A stretch of 64,000 nt of DNA, from assembly GCF_900090145.1 (NCBI RefSeq), contig NZ_FMHI01000012.1, positions 124,001 to 188,000 on the forward strand. The letters are read 5' to 3'. Position 1 is the first letter of the stretch; each line of letters starts with the position of its first letter. The DNA comes from Streptomyces sp. WMMB 322 (GTDB taxonomy: Bacteria > Actinomycetota > Actinomycetes > Streptomycetales > Streptomycetaceae). The position numbers were made by a program, and so were the translations under genes. Of the stretch, positions 25,149 to 33,931 are shown one piece after another. The notes below the pieces were generated by a model, which searched no databases, was not told where the DNA came from, and was given only the letters and a program-made list of their open reading frames with translations.

Positions 25149-26549
25149 ATGACCACGCCGCACGGTGGAACACCCCGGACGCCGGCCTCGCCCGGCGGCT
25201 TCGACGCCCACCACCCGCCGTCCCCCGAGCTCATCTCCGACTGCGTGCACTGCGGCTTCTGCCTGCCGGCCTGCCCCACGTACACGCTGAGCGGCGAGGA
25301 GATGAACTCACCTCGCGGCCGCATCTACCAGATGCAGCTCATCAACGAGGGCGACGCCGCGCTCGACGCCGCCGCCGTCGCCAGCTTCGACAACTGCCTC
25401 GGCTGCATGGCCTGTGTGACGGCGTGCCCGTCCGGCGTGCAGTACGACCGGCTCATCGAGTCGGTGCGTCCGCAGATCGAGCGCAACTGGGCACGCACCC
25501 GCTCCGACCGGGCCTTCCGTGGACTGATCTTCCGCCTCTTCCCCTACCCGCGGCGGCTGCGCGTCGCCGCGGTCCTCGGCGCCGTCTACCAGCGGCTGGG
25601 CATCCGCCGCGCCCTGCACCGTACGGGCCTGCTGCGGCGGCTCCCGGCGAGGCTGCGGGCGCTGGAGGCGCTGATGCCGGACGTGCCCCTGCGCTCCGCG
25701 CTGCGCCGCACACCCGAGCGAAGCCGGGCCCGTGCGGACACGGGCCGTACCCGGACGGCACACGCGGAGACCGCCTCGGCCGCCGGGGAGCGGGGCACGG
25801 AGCCTGCCACCGCACGCCGCACCGTGGGCATGGTGACCGGCTGCGTGCAGCAGGTCTTCTTCGCCCAGGTCAACGAGGCCACGGTGCGCGTACTGACCGC
25901 CGAGGGCTGCGACGTGGTCGCGCCCGCCGCGCAGGGCTGCTGCGGCGCCCTCAGCGAGCATGCAGGACGTGAGGAGGAAGCGGCCCGCCGGGCACGGCAG
26001 TTGATCGACACCTTCGAACCGCTCGGCGTCGACGTGATCGTCGTCAACGTCGCGGGCTGCGGCTCGACGCTCAAGGAGTACGGACGGCTGCTCGCCGACG
26101 ATCCCGAATACCGCGAGCGCGCCGAGGCGTTCGCGGCCAAGGTGCGCGACGTCTCCGAACTCCTCGCCGAACTCACGCCCAGCGCCCCCCGGCACCCCGT
26201 CGCCGCACGCCTCGCACACCACGAGGCGTGCCATCTCGCCCACGCGCAGGGCGTGCGCGAGCAGCCGCGGGCCGTCCTGGGGAGCGTGCCGGAACTCGAG
26301 GTGGTCGACATCCCCGAGGCCGACATGTGCTGCGGCTCCGCGGGCGTCTACAACCTCATCCAGCCCGGCCCCGCGGAGGAACTCGGCCGCCGCAAGGCGG
26401 ACAACGTGCGTTCCACCGCGCCGGACGCCGTGGTGACGGCCAACCCCGGCTGTCTGCTGCAGATTTCGCGCCATCTCGACAAACAGCTCCCCGTGCTGCA
26501 CCCCGTCCAGGTCATCGACGCCTCCATACGCGGCGTCAGGCCCTGGTGA
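25149..26549 (+). CDS. glcF: Glycolate oxidase iron-sulfur subunit GlcF
   Basis: This 466-aa protein carries two [4Fe-4S] motifs, CVHCGFCLPACP near residue 33 and CLGCMACVTACP near 84, then two cysteine-rich CCG-type domains (AAQGCCGALSEHAG near 258; DMCCGSAGVYNLIQPG near 392) and a HHEACHLAHAQG motif. This is the GlcF/GlpC electron-transfer architecture that passes electrons from GlcD-GlcE to quinone. Residues about 185-215 are a variable Arg/Thr-rich linker. Its TGA is followed by the lldP start 35 bases later. ATG 25149 has GGGAG upstream. Confidence 0.93.
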   Translation: MTTPHGGTPRTPASPGGFDAHHPPSPELISDCVHCGFCLPACPTYTLSGEEMNSPRGRIYQMQLINEGDAALDAAAVASFDNCLGCMACVTACPSGVQYDRLIESVRPQIERNWARTRSDRAFRGLIFRLFPYPRRLRVAAVLGAVYQRLGIRRALHRTGLLRRLPARLRALEALMPDVPLRSALRRTPERSRARADTGRTRTAHAETASAAGERGTEPATARRTVGMVTGCVQQVFFAQVNEATVRVLTAEGCDVVAPAAQGCCGALSEHAGREEEAARRARQLIDTFEPLGVDVIVVNVAGCGSTLKEYGRLLADDPEYRERAEAFAAKVRDVSELLAELTPSAPRHPVAARLAHHEACHLAHAQGVREQPRAVLGSVPELEVVDIPEADMCCGSAGVYNLIQPGPAEELGRRKADNVRSTAPDAVVTANPGCLLQISRHLDKQLPVLHPVQVIDASIRGVRPW

Positions 26550-26584
26550 TCCGTCCCGAGTTCCAACCCGCCACCGGAGGCACC

Positions 26585-28396
26585 GTGTTCCAACCCGTAC
26601 TCGATCCGCTGGGCGGTTCGCTGGGACTGTCGTCGCTCGTCGCCGCGCTCCCGCTGGTCGTCTTCTTCGTGCTGCTGGGAGTGCTGCGCGTCCAGGCGTG
26701 GCTCTCCGGGCTCGCCGCACTCGCCACGTCGATCGCCGTCGCCGTGGCCGCATACGGCATGCCCGTGGGGCAGAGCCTCAACTCCGCTGTCCTGGGCGCC
26801 CTGTTCGGCCTGTTCCCGATCATGTGGATCGTGGTCAACGCCCTGTGGGTGTACCAGATGACCGTCGACACGGGGCACTTCGAAGTGCTGCGCCGCTCCT
26901 TCGGCAAGCTGTCGGACGACCAGCGCCTCCAGGCCGTCATCGTCGCCTTCTGCTTCGGGGCGCTCCTCGAGGCACTGGCCGGTTTCGGGGCTCCCGTCGC
27001 GATCAGTTCGGTGATGCTCATCGCTCTGGGCTTCAAGCCGTTCAAGGCGGCGACGGTCGCGCTGGTGGCCAACACCGCGCCCGTGGCGTTCGGCGCCATG
27101 GGCACCCCCGTCATCACGCTGTCGGAACTGACGGGACTGCCGCTGGAGGACGTCTCCTCCATGGTCGGCCGCCAGACGCCGCTGCTGGCCGCGGTCGTGC
27201 CCCTGCTGCTGGTCTACCTGGTGGACGGCCGGCGCGGTGTGCGGCAGACCTGGTGGCCGGCGCTGGTGTGCGGACTCTCCTTCGCCGCGGCCCAGTTCGT
27301 CTGCTCCAACTACATGTCGGTCGAGCTGACGGACGTCGTCGCCGCGCTCGTCTCCGTCGGGATGCTGGTGCTGGTGATGCGTACCACGAAGATCCCCGCA
27401 CCCGAGCCCGCGGACATCTCCGGCGACGACGAGGCCGGCGGCCCCTCCCCGGCGAAGGGCGGCGCGACCCCGGACGGCGGCGCCGCGACCGGCGGTACGG
27501 GCGCCGGCACCGGACCGGGCACCGGCGCGGAGCCCGCGACGCGGACCAGGAGCCCGCAGACGGGCACCACGGCGGACACCACGGCGGGCACAACGGCGGA
27601 CACCACGGCGGACACAGGCACGAAGCCGTACGCGGAAACGCAGGACAGCACACGCGCGGCAGTCAACGCCTACCTGCCCTATGCCGTGATCATCGTCATC
27701 TTCGCCCTGACCAAGCTGCCCGCGGTGAAGACCGTGCTGGAGGAGAAGGGCACCGTCCTCTTCAACTGGCCAGGTCTGCACGTGGCCGACCCCGTGAGCG
27801 GAAAGCCGGCGGCCTCCACGGTCTTCAAGTTCGACTGGCTGCCCGCGACGGGCACGATGCTGCTCCTCAGCGGCGTGATCACGGCGGTGCTGCTGGCCGT
27901 CTCTCCCCGCGTCGCCACCCGCGCCTACGGCCGCACCCTGCACCAGCTGCGGTGGGCGATCCTCACCGTCGCCACGGTCCTGGCTCTGGCCTACGTGATG
28001 AACCTCTCCGGGCAGACGGCCACGATCGGCAACTTCATCGCGGGCGCCGGAGCGGCGCTGGCCTTCCTCTCCCCGGTGCTGGGCTGGCTGGGAGTCGCGG
28101 TCACGGGCTCCGACACCTCCGCCAACGCCCTCTTCGGCATCCTCCAGGTGACCGCGGCCAAGAACTCCGGATACGCCCCGGAACTCCTCGCAGCGGCCAA
28201 CAGCTCCGGCGGTGTCCTCGGCAAGATGCTCTCCCCCCAGAACCTGGCCATCGCCGCCGCGGCGGCGGGACTGGGCGGCCGGGAGCCCGAACTGCTGAGG
28301 AAGGTCGTCGGCTGGAGCCTGGCTCTGCTGCTGCTGATGTGCGTCCTGGTCTTCCTTCAGTCCACGTCCGTGCTGGGCTGGATGCTGCCGGCCTGA
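26585..28396 (+). CDS. lldP: L-lactate permease family transporter
   Basis: This 603-aa polytopic protein matches LctP/LldP permeases that import lactate and glycolate with protons: FGALLEALAGFGAPVAISSVM near 130, ANTAPVAFGAMGTPVITL near 160 and GVAVTGSDTSANALFGILQ near 500. Residues about 283-358 form a hydrophilic Gly/Thr/Ala-rich insertion with short TADTT repeats between the two helix bundles, longer than usual. I chose GTG 26585 (GGAGG five bases upstream; protein VFQPVLDPLGG) rather than the GTG overlapping the glcF stop. Its end overlaps the convergent GntR gene by 40 bases. Context points to glycolate or lactate uptake. Confidence 0.9.
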   Translation: MFQPVLDPLGGSLGLSSLVAALPLVVFFVLLGVLRVQAWLSGLAALATSIAVAVAAYGMPVGQSLNSAVLGALFGLFPIMWIVVNALWVYQMTVDTGHFEVLRRSFGKLSDDQRLQAVIVAFCFGALLEALAGFGAPVAISSVMLIALGFKPFKAATVALVANTAPVAFGAMGTPVITLSELTGLPLEDVSSMVGRQTPLLAAVVPLLLVYLVDGRRGVRQTWWPALVCGLSFAAAQFVCSNYMSVELTDVVAALVSVGMLVLVMRTTKIPAPEPADISGDDEAGGPSPAKGGATPDGGAATGGTGAGTGPGTGAEPATRTRSPQTGTTADTTAGTTADTTADTGTKPYAETQDSTRAAVNAYLPYAVIIVIFALTKLPAVKTVLEEKGTVLFNWPGLHVADPVSGKPAASTVFKFDWLPATGTMLLLSGVITAVLLAVSPRVATRAYGRTLHQLRWAILTVATVLALAYVMNLSGQTATIGNFIAGAGAALAFLSPVLGWLGVAVTGSDTSANALFGILQVTAAKNSGYAPELLAAANSSGGVLGKMLSPQNLAIAAAAAGLGGREPELLRKVVGWSLALLLLMCVLVFLQSTSVLGWMLPA

Positions 28397-29040
28397 AACC
28401 CGAGGACCGCTGCGCGGGTGCCACGCAGGTGCTCGCGCAGCGCGCTCCGGTAGGCCGCGAGGTCGCCCTTCTCGAGCAGCGCGACGAGTTCGACGTGTTC
28501 GTGGTTGGTGGCGCGCAGCCGGTCGCTGTCGTTGAAGACCGCGTACAGGCCCATGCGCTGCTGGCGGTCGCGCAGCCCCGCGTAGAGATCCAGCAGAATC
28601 GGATTGTCGGCCGCCTGGACGATCAGCTGGTGGAAGTGCTGGTCGGCGGCGACGAACGCCTTGCCGTCACCGGCTTCGCGCAGCCTCCTCTGCTCCTGGA
28701 GCTGCCCGCGCAGCTCCTCGACGAGCCGCGCCAGCACCGCCGGTGCGAGGGAGGAGACCTTCTCGGCGGCGAAGGACTCGATCAGCTCCCTCGTCTCCAG
28801 TACCGTCTCCACCTCCTTCGCGGAGACCGGAACCACCACCGCGCCGCGCTTGGGGTAGAGCCGCAGCAGTCCTTCCGACTCCAGCCGCAGGAACGCCTCA
28901 CGCACCGGTGTACGGCTGATGCCCAGGGCCTCGGCGACCGTCCCTTCGCTGATCAGATCGCCCCCGGCGAGGATGCCGTCGAGTATCTGTTCCTTCGCGT
29001 ACCGGTATGCGCGCTGGGACGTGGGGAGAGCCCTGCCCAC
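28357..29040 (-). CDS. GntR-family (FadR/FCD) transcriptional regulator
   Basis: This 227-aa protein has an N-terminal winged helix (residues about 8-70, TVAEALGISRTPVREAFLRLESEGLL) and a C-terminal FCD effector domain (about 80-215, with conserved Asp/His positions in VAADQHFHQLIVQAA and TNHEHVELVALLEKGD that bind metal in this fold). FCD regulators such as LldR and GlcC sense lactate or glycolate. It converges on lldP with a 40-base overlap, so strong transcription of the operon runs into it. It is the likely repressor at the ATAGATRCAA repeats near 22125-22158. Confidence 0.9.
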   Translation of the reverse strand: MGRALPTSQRAYRYAKEQILDGILAGGDLISEGTVAEALGISRTPVREAFLRLESEGLLRLYPKRGAVVVPVSAKEVETVLETRELIESFAAEKVSSLAPAVLARLVEELRGQLQEQRRLREAGDGKAFVAADQHFHQLIVQAADNPILLDLYAGLRDRQQRMGLYAVFNDSDRLRATNHEHVELVALLEKGDLAAYRSALREHLRGTRAAVLGFQAGSIQPSTDVD

Positions 29041-29251
29041 CTGCTGCCCCCCACCATGGATGGATTCTTGAGTCCAAGCGGGACACTAGATGTGGCCCCG
29101 GCGGGCGTGCAACAGGCCGGAAAGGAGGGGCCGCGGTGCTGTGACCACCGTCCCGGCAGGGCCGGTGTGCGGCTTGCGGGCCGCCTCGGGGATGATGGAG
29201 GAGGAGCAACAGCCCGGACACGGCGCCTCCGGCACTCACTCCCCACCCTCC

Positions 29252-29319
29252 CCCAGCTACCGCTGGGAGGTGCCCCCACCCAGCTGCCGCTGGGCGGGGT
29301 CCCCCCGGTTCCGCCGGGG
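29252..29319 (+). repeat. Three tandem small hairpins upstream of guaB1
   Basis: CCCAGC-N4-GCTGGG occurs at 29252-29267 and again at 29279-29294, followed by CCCCGG-N5-CCGGGG at 29303-29319. The first two units are separated by a near-identical linker and have a 27-bp period. They resemble dispersed palindromic repeats often seen between Streptomyces genes. Confidence 0.8.
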
Positions 29320-29361
29320 CAGTGCCCCACACGGAGCGACGACGCAGGTGAGAGAGCCGGT

Positions 29362-30798
29362 ATGCGATTTCTGAACGACCAGCAGCCCCCGTACGACCTG
29401 ACGTACGACGACGTCTTCATGGTGCCCGGCCGCTCGGCGGTCGCCTCGCGGCAGGGCGTGGACCTCGCATCCCCCGACGGCAGCGGCACCACGATCCCGC
29501 TTGTCGTCGCCAACATGACGGCCATCGCGGGCCGGCGCATGGCCGAGACCGTGGCGCGCCGCGGCGGGCTCGTCGTCATCCCGCAGGACATCCCGATCGA
29601 CGTCGTCACCGAGGTGACCGCCTGGATCAAGCGCCGGCACCTCGTGCTGGACACCCCCATCACGCTCACGCCGCACCAGACGGCCGCCGACGCGCTGTCG
29701 CTGCTGCCCAAGCGGGCGCACGGGGCGGGAGTCGTGGTCCAGGACGGTCGTCCCGTGGGCATCGTCACCGAGTCCGACCTGACGGGAGTGGACCGCTTCA
29801 CGCAGCTGTCGGAGGTCATGTCCCGCGACCTGCTTGTGCTCAAGGCGGACGTCGACCCGAGCGAGGCCTTCGACCAGCTCGACGGCGCACACCGCAGGCT
29901 CGCCCCCGCCGTCGACACCGACGGGCGGCTCGTCGGCATCCTCACCCGCAAGGGAGCCCTGCGCGCCACGCTCTACACCCCGGCGACGGACGCGGCAGGG
30001 CGGCTGCGCGTCGCCGCCGCCGTCGGCATCAACGGCGACGTGGCGGGCAAGGCCCGCGCGCTGCTGGAGGCCGGCGTCGACACCCTCGTCGTGGACACCG
30101 CGCACGGCCACCAGGAACGCATGGCCGACGCGCTGCGCGCCGTGCGCGCCCTCGACCCCCGGGTTCCCGTCGTCGCGGGGAACGTCGTCTCCGCCGAGGG
30201 CGTGCGCGACCTGATCGAGGCCGGCGCGGACATCGTGAAGGTGGGCGTCGGACCGGGAGCCATGTGCACCACCCGGATGATGACCGGTGTCGGCCGCCCC
30301 CAGTTCTCCGCCGTGCTCGAATGTGCCGCGGAGGCACGAAAGTCCGGCAAGCACGTCTGGGCCGACGGAGGTGTGCGGCATCCGCGGGACGTCGCCATGG
30401 CCCTGGCCGCCGGGGCGTCCAACGTCATGATCGGTTCGTGGTTCGCCGGTACGTACGAGTCTCCGGGTGACGTCCAGCAGACCCCCGACGGACGGGCCTA
30501 CAAGGAGTCCTACGGCATGGCGTCGGCGCGTGCCGTGCGCCACCGCACCAGCGAGGAGTCCGCCTACGACCGTGCCCGCAAGGCGCTCTTCGAGGAGGGC
30601 ATCTCGACCTCGCGGATGTTCATCGACCCGGCACGTCCCGGCGTCGAGGACGTCATCGACGCGATCATCGCCGGGGTGCGCTCCTCGTGCACGTACGCGG
30701 GCGCGGCATCCCTGGAGGAGTTCGCCGAGAAGGCCGTCGTCGGAGTGCAGAGCGCCGCGGGATATGCGGAGGGCGAGCCGCTGCACGCCAGTTGGTGA
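29362..30798 (+). CDS. guaB1: GuaB1-type IMP dehydrogenase-related protein (probable GMP reductase)
   Basis: This 478-aa TIM-barrel protein has two CBS domains inserted at about residues 95-205 and the catalytic loop GVGPGAMCTTRMMTGVG with Cys near 302. The N-terminus (RFLNDQQPPYDLTYDDVFMVPGR) and flanking blocks place it in the GuaB1 branch rather than in housekeeping GuaB2. A mycobacterial GuaB1 has been shown to be a CBS-containing GMP reductase, so conversion of GMP to IMP in purine salvage is the best prediction here. The CBS pair suggests ATP/GTP control. It stands alone, after a cluster of small hairpins. Confidence 0.88.
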   Translation: MRFLNDQQPPYDLTYDDVFMVPGRSAVASRQGVDLASPDGSGTTIPLVVANMTAIAGRRMAETVARRGGLVVIPQDIPIDVVTEVTAWIKRRHLVLDTPITLTPHQTAADALSLLPKRAHGAGVVVQDGRPVGIVTESDLTGVDRFTQLSEVMSRDLLVLKADVDPSEAFDQLDGAHRRLAPAVDTDGRLVGILTRKGALRATLYTPATDAAGRLRVAAAVGINGDVAGKARALLEAGVDTLVVDTAHGHQERMADALRAVRALDPRVPVVAGNVVSAEGVRDLIEAGADIVKVGVGPGAMCTTRMMTGVGRPQFSAVLECAAEARKSGKHVWADGGVRHPRDVAMALAAGASNVMIGSWFAGTYESPGDVQQTPDGRAYKESYGMASARAVRHRTSEESAYDRARKALFEEGISTSRMFIDPARPGVEDVIDAIIAGVRSSCTYAGAASLEEFAEKAVVGVQSAAGYAEGEPLHASW

Positions 30799-30907
30799 CA
30801 TCCCGGTCGCCCGGGCGACGGCGCCCCGGGGGCCGGGAGGGGTGCAGGCCGGACCCGGCAGGCGCAGGGTCGGGCTGACCGGACCGCTCCCGACAGGGGG
30901 CAAGCTC

Positions 30908-30966
30908 GCGAAGCTCCGGGCCGACAGGCTGCTCTCGGCAGACGGGCCGCCTGCCAGGAGCTTCGC
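30908..30966 (+). terminator. Possible terminator after guaB1
   Basis: A 10-bp stem (30908-30917 with 30957-30966) encloses further self-complementary sequence. It lies about 110 bases beyond the stop codon, so the assignment is moderate. Confidence 0.45.
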
Positions 30967-31580
30967 TCTTCCTCGAAGCCGCCCGCGCCAACAGGCGTGC
31001 CGACCGGTCATGTTGGGAGCCGCTGAAAACCTAGTTGTCCCCACTTGGGGGCGATTGCAGAGTTTACGTGAAGCTGTCATGGTAATCATCCGAAAGACGG
31101 CGCGCCCAATTCGTCATGGTATGCGAACCACTTGGGTTCCGTCCGTCGGTTCGTTGCAAGACAAGGGGGGCGCAGGCGCCGGTCGTCACGGCGGCCCGTG
31201 GCAGCCTTCAGGAGATTCCGGGGGGACCTTGAAGTTCGTCATGTTGCTGTCGCCATCGCTGCGACAGCCTCGGCGCAGCGCGAGCGGCAGCGCCCTGATG
31301 CCGAAGAAGCCAGAAGAGTTCGTACACCCTTCCCGGCCTTGCTCCGTGTTGGAGCGTTCGCCGCGGTCGTGCCCGCGGACGCCCCGGAAGCCGGCGGCCG
31401 AAGGGGCGCCGGCGCCGCTGCGACGACGCGGCCGGATCGCTGCGCCAGGCGGCCGGCGCCGCCCGCGGTGACAGAGGTCCTCCGGCCGGCAGGCGGTTTC
31501 CGCCGCCGGCGGCACCGCTCCCGCGCGCCTGTTGCGGCGACGCGACTCCTCATCGTCAACCGCCCGGCGAAAGGCCGCAC
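30967..31580. other. Gene-free stretch before the PLD-like gene
   Basis: About 600 bases show no convincing gene. The part at 31010-31140 is unusually AT-rich for this genome and probably contains promoter or leader sequence. Frames after 31200 are open but have poor codon bias. I cannot name a riboswitch or a relic here. Confidence 0.5.
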
Positions 31581-32885
31581 ATGAAGCGAACCATCACGGT
31601 GATCATCGCGCTGATCGTCAGCATGCTGCCGATGACAACGGCTCACGCCGCGGTCAAGAAGGCCAAGTCCCCGCTCAGTTGCGAGTACCGGACGTTCACC
31701 TCCAGTCCGGGCCCGCGCTTCAACGACCCCGAGGACCCTGCCACCCGGATGGAGGTCATGGGCCCGATCATCGAGTCGATCAACAGCGCCGGCTGCGGGC
31801 AGACCATCCGGGTCGCCATGTATTCGATCAGCAGGGCACAGCCGGGCCCGGACTTCGCCGACGCGCTGATCGCCGCGCACCGGCGCGGCGTCGTCGTCAA
31901 GGCCCTGATGGACGCCCACAGCGACAACGCGGTCTGGCAGTCGATGGTCGACGAGCTGGGCAACGACCCGCGGGCCTCCAGCTTCGCCGCGATGTGCCCC
32001 GGCGGCTGCCTCACCCACTTCGCCGGCTCCTCCCTGCACGCGAAGTACTACATGTTCAGCGGCGGGAGCGAAGCGAACAGGACGGTGACCGTCAGCAGCG
32101 CCAACCCCACCTCCGCCCAGGTCGGCACCGCGTGGAACAGCAGCGCCACCGTCAAGGGCAACGTCGCCCTGTACAACTCCTACGCCCGCCACTTCGCATC
32201 CATGGCCAGGGGGGCCGTCAACGGTCCGGGTCCGCTGGCGCCCGACCACTACAACTCCGCCAGTGCCAAGGCCGCCAGGAAACTTTCCCCGCCCTCCTAC
32301 CAGTGGCCCAAGGCCCGCTCCAGGAGCGACACCTGGGTGGACTTCCTGAACAACATCAAGGCGCCGGCCACCGTCAACATCGCCATGTTCCAGTGGACTT
32401 CTCACGGTAAGCCGGGCGGCCGGAACTATCTTGAGCTGCCGAAGAAGCTGGTGAGCCTGGCGCGAACCGGTGTCAAGATCCACATTCTGATCACCGCCGC
32501 CCAGGTCGATGACAGCGTGCAGAGCTACCTGAGGAACCGGCCGAACATCCACGTGCACGACACCAGCCGCGGCACCGACGCGAACGGCAACGCCCTGCAC
32601 TACACGCACGACAAGTACATGATGATCAACGGAACCTACGCGGGGAAGGCAGGCTCCCGGCTCGTGTTCGTCGGTTCCTCGAACTGGACGAGCAACGGCG
32701 TCTGGCACAACGACGAGACGGCCCTGAAGCTGGTCGGCCGGTCCACCTACGACACGTTCATGGCGGACTGGCGGAAGCAGTACGACCGCTGCTGCGGGAC
32801 CGCGGGGCGGGAGTCGGCCGCCGAGAAGCGCGCCGAGGACACGGCGCGGGAGATTCCGGTCGATCCGAGGCAGGCCCGGGAATAG
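31581..32885 (+). CDS. Secreted phospholipase D-like protein
   Basis: This 434-aa protein has a classic signal peptide (MKRTITVIIALIVSMLPMTT, cleavage after AHA near residue 24). Two PLD half-sites are visible: SLHAKYYMFSGG near 150 and THDKYMMINGTYAG near 345, each with the H-x-K core; VGSSNWTS near 368 is the accompanying strand. The D of the full HKD motif is not obvious, so nuclease or phosphodiesterase activity is more likely than classical PLD activity. It may act on extracellular nucleic acid or phospholipid. The last 30 residues are charged and variable. No operon partner is evident. Confidence 0.85.
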   Translation: MKRTITVIIALIVSMLPMTTAHAAVKKAKSPLSCEYRTFTSSPGPRFNDPEDPATRMEVMGPIIESINSAGCGQTIRVAMYSISRAQPGPDFADALIAAHRRGVVVKALMDAHSDNAVWQSMVDELGNDPRASSFAAMCPGGCLTHFAGSSLHAKYYMFSGGSEANRTVTVSSANPTSAQVGTAWNSSATVKGNVALYNSYARHFASMARGAVNGPGPLAPDHYNSASAKAARKLSPPSYQWPKARSRSDTWVDFLNNIKAPATVNIAMFQWTSHGKPGGRNYLELPKKLVSLARTGVKIHILITAAQVDDSVQSYLRNRPNIHVHDTSRGTDANGNALHYTHDKYMMINGTYAGKAGSRLVFVGSSNWTSNGVWHNDETALKLVGRSTYDTFMADWRKQYDRCCGTAGRESAAEKRAEDTAREIPVDPRQARE

Positions 32886-32890
32886 GCACT

Positions 32891-32930
32891 CCCGGCCCGG
32901 CCCGGCCCGGCCCGGCCCGGCCCGGCCCGG
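32891..32930 (+). repeat. Pentanucleotide repeat (CCCGG) x8
   Basis: Eight exact tandem copies of CCCGG begin just after the PLD-like gene stop. The tract is strand-symmetric in base composition and likely a slippage product; it could also fold as a GC hairpin. Confidence 0.95.
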
Positions 32931-33084
32931 ACAGTGACGATGAGCAGATGTCCGGACGTGAAGAAGCGTCCGGCCGACGGCCTGAGCTCTGCCCGGCGAA
33001 TCCGGGGATGTGCCGGGTACGCCCCGGGATTCGTCCCCGGACGAATTGCTACCCGCCCCCGCGAGGCCGTGCTGCCATGCCCCC

Positions 33085-33798
33085 ATGACCGCATTCACGC
33101 GTGACGGACACTCGGGCACCGGCCCCGGAGCGATCACCCGCGACGGCTGCTCGGTGGAGATGTACTCCCGCCTCCCCACCCACGGCGAACCGGACGTCGT
33201 GCTGTCGGCCGTGCCGCCCGGGGCATCGCTCCTCGAACTCGGCGCAGGAGCGGGCCGGGTGACCCGGCCCCTGGTGGCGGGCGGTCTGGCGGTGACCGCC
33301 GTGGACGAGTCGGCCGAGATGCTCGCGCAGATCGGGGAGACGGCGCCGACGGTGCTGTCCGCCATCGAAGACCTCGACCTGGGGCGGCAGTTCGACGCCG
33401 TGATGCTCGCGTCCTTCCTCGTCAACACCGCCGACGACGCACAGCGCGGCCGGCTGCTGCGCGCGTGCCGCCGGCACACCGCCCCGGGCGGCTGCGTCCT
33501 GCTGCAGCGCGAACGCGACGGACTGCACGAGGCGTTGAACGCCGGGGACACCTGGGACAGAGGCCCGATGAAGATATCCGTCGTCTCCATCGAACCGCTC
33601 GGTGGCGGGGTCTCCCGCACCTGCATCGGCTACGCCTTCGAGGACGCCCGCTGGACGCAGACCTTCTTCTCGCAGAACCTCTCCGAGCCCCGGTTCGAGG
33701 CGGCACTCGCCGACGCCGGGCTCGCCGTCGACGCCTACCTCACCGACGACCGGACGTGGGTGCGCGCACACGTCGTGCGTGCACAGCCGGGCTCCTGA
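33085..33798 (+). CDS. Class I SAM-dependent methyltransferase
   Basis: This 237-aa protein has the SAM-binding motif LLELGAGAGRVTRPLV near residue 47, the acidic residue at the end of strand 2 (TAVDESAEML), and a strand 4 block FDAVMLASFLVNTA. The remainder resembles small-molecule methyltransferases of unknown substrate. The preferred ATG at 33085 gives MTAFTRDGHSG; an upstream extension to 33010 lacks support. No biosynthetic partner is next to it, so the target cannot be inferred. Confidence 0.82.
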   Translation: MTAFTRDGHSGTGPGAITRDGCSVEMYSRLPTHGEPDVVLSAVPPGASLLELGAGAGRVTRPLVAGGLAVTAVDESAEMLAQIGETAPTVLSAIEDLDLGRQFDAVMLASFLVNTADDAQRGRLLRACRRHTAPGGCVLLQRERDGLHEALNAGDTWDRGPMKISVVSIEPLGGGVSRTCIGYAFEDARWTQTFFSQNLSEPRFEAALADAGLAVDAYLTDDRTWVRAHVVRAQPGS

Positions 33799-33931
33799 AC
33801 GTTTCGCCTCCCAGGGCCACTCGGGCGCAACGTATCGCCGCGAACGCGCAAGGCTGCCCCGTTACCGGCCGCCGGTCGCGGCTCGTAGGGTCGTGCGCCG
33901 TAGCAGGACCGACAGCGAGGAGGCCGTTGCC

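Noticed and set aside
30820..30833. The palindrome GTCGCCCGGGCGAC after guaB1, considered as terminator
   Set aside because: It has no loop and would not form a stable hairpin alone; the larger stem at 30908-30966 is a better candidate.
31132..31584. A 150-residue frame before the PLD-like gene
   Set aside because: Arg/Ala-rich composition, no ribosome-binding site and no recognisable family; it runs into the PLD gene in another frame.
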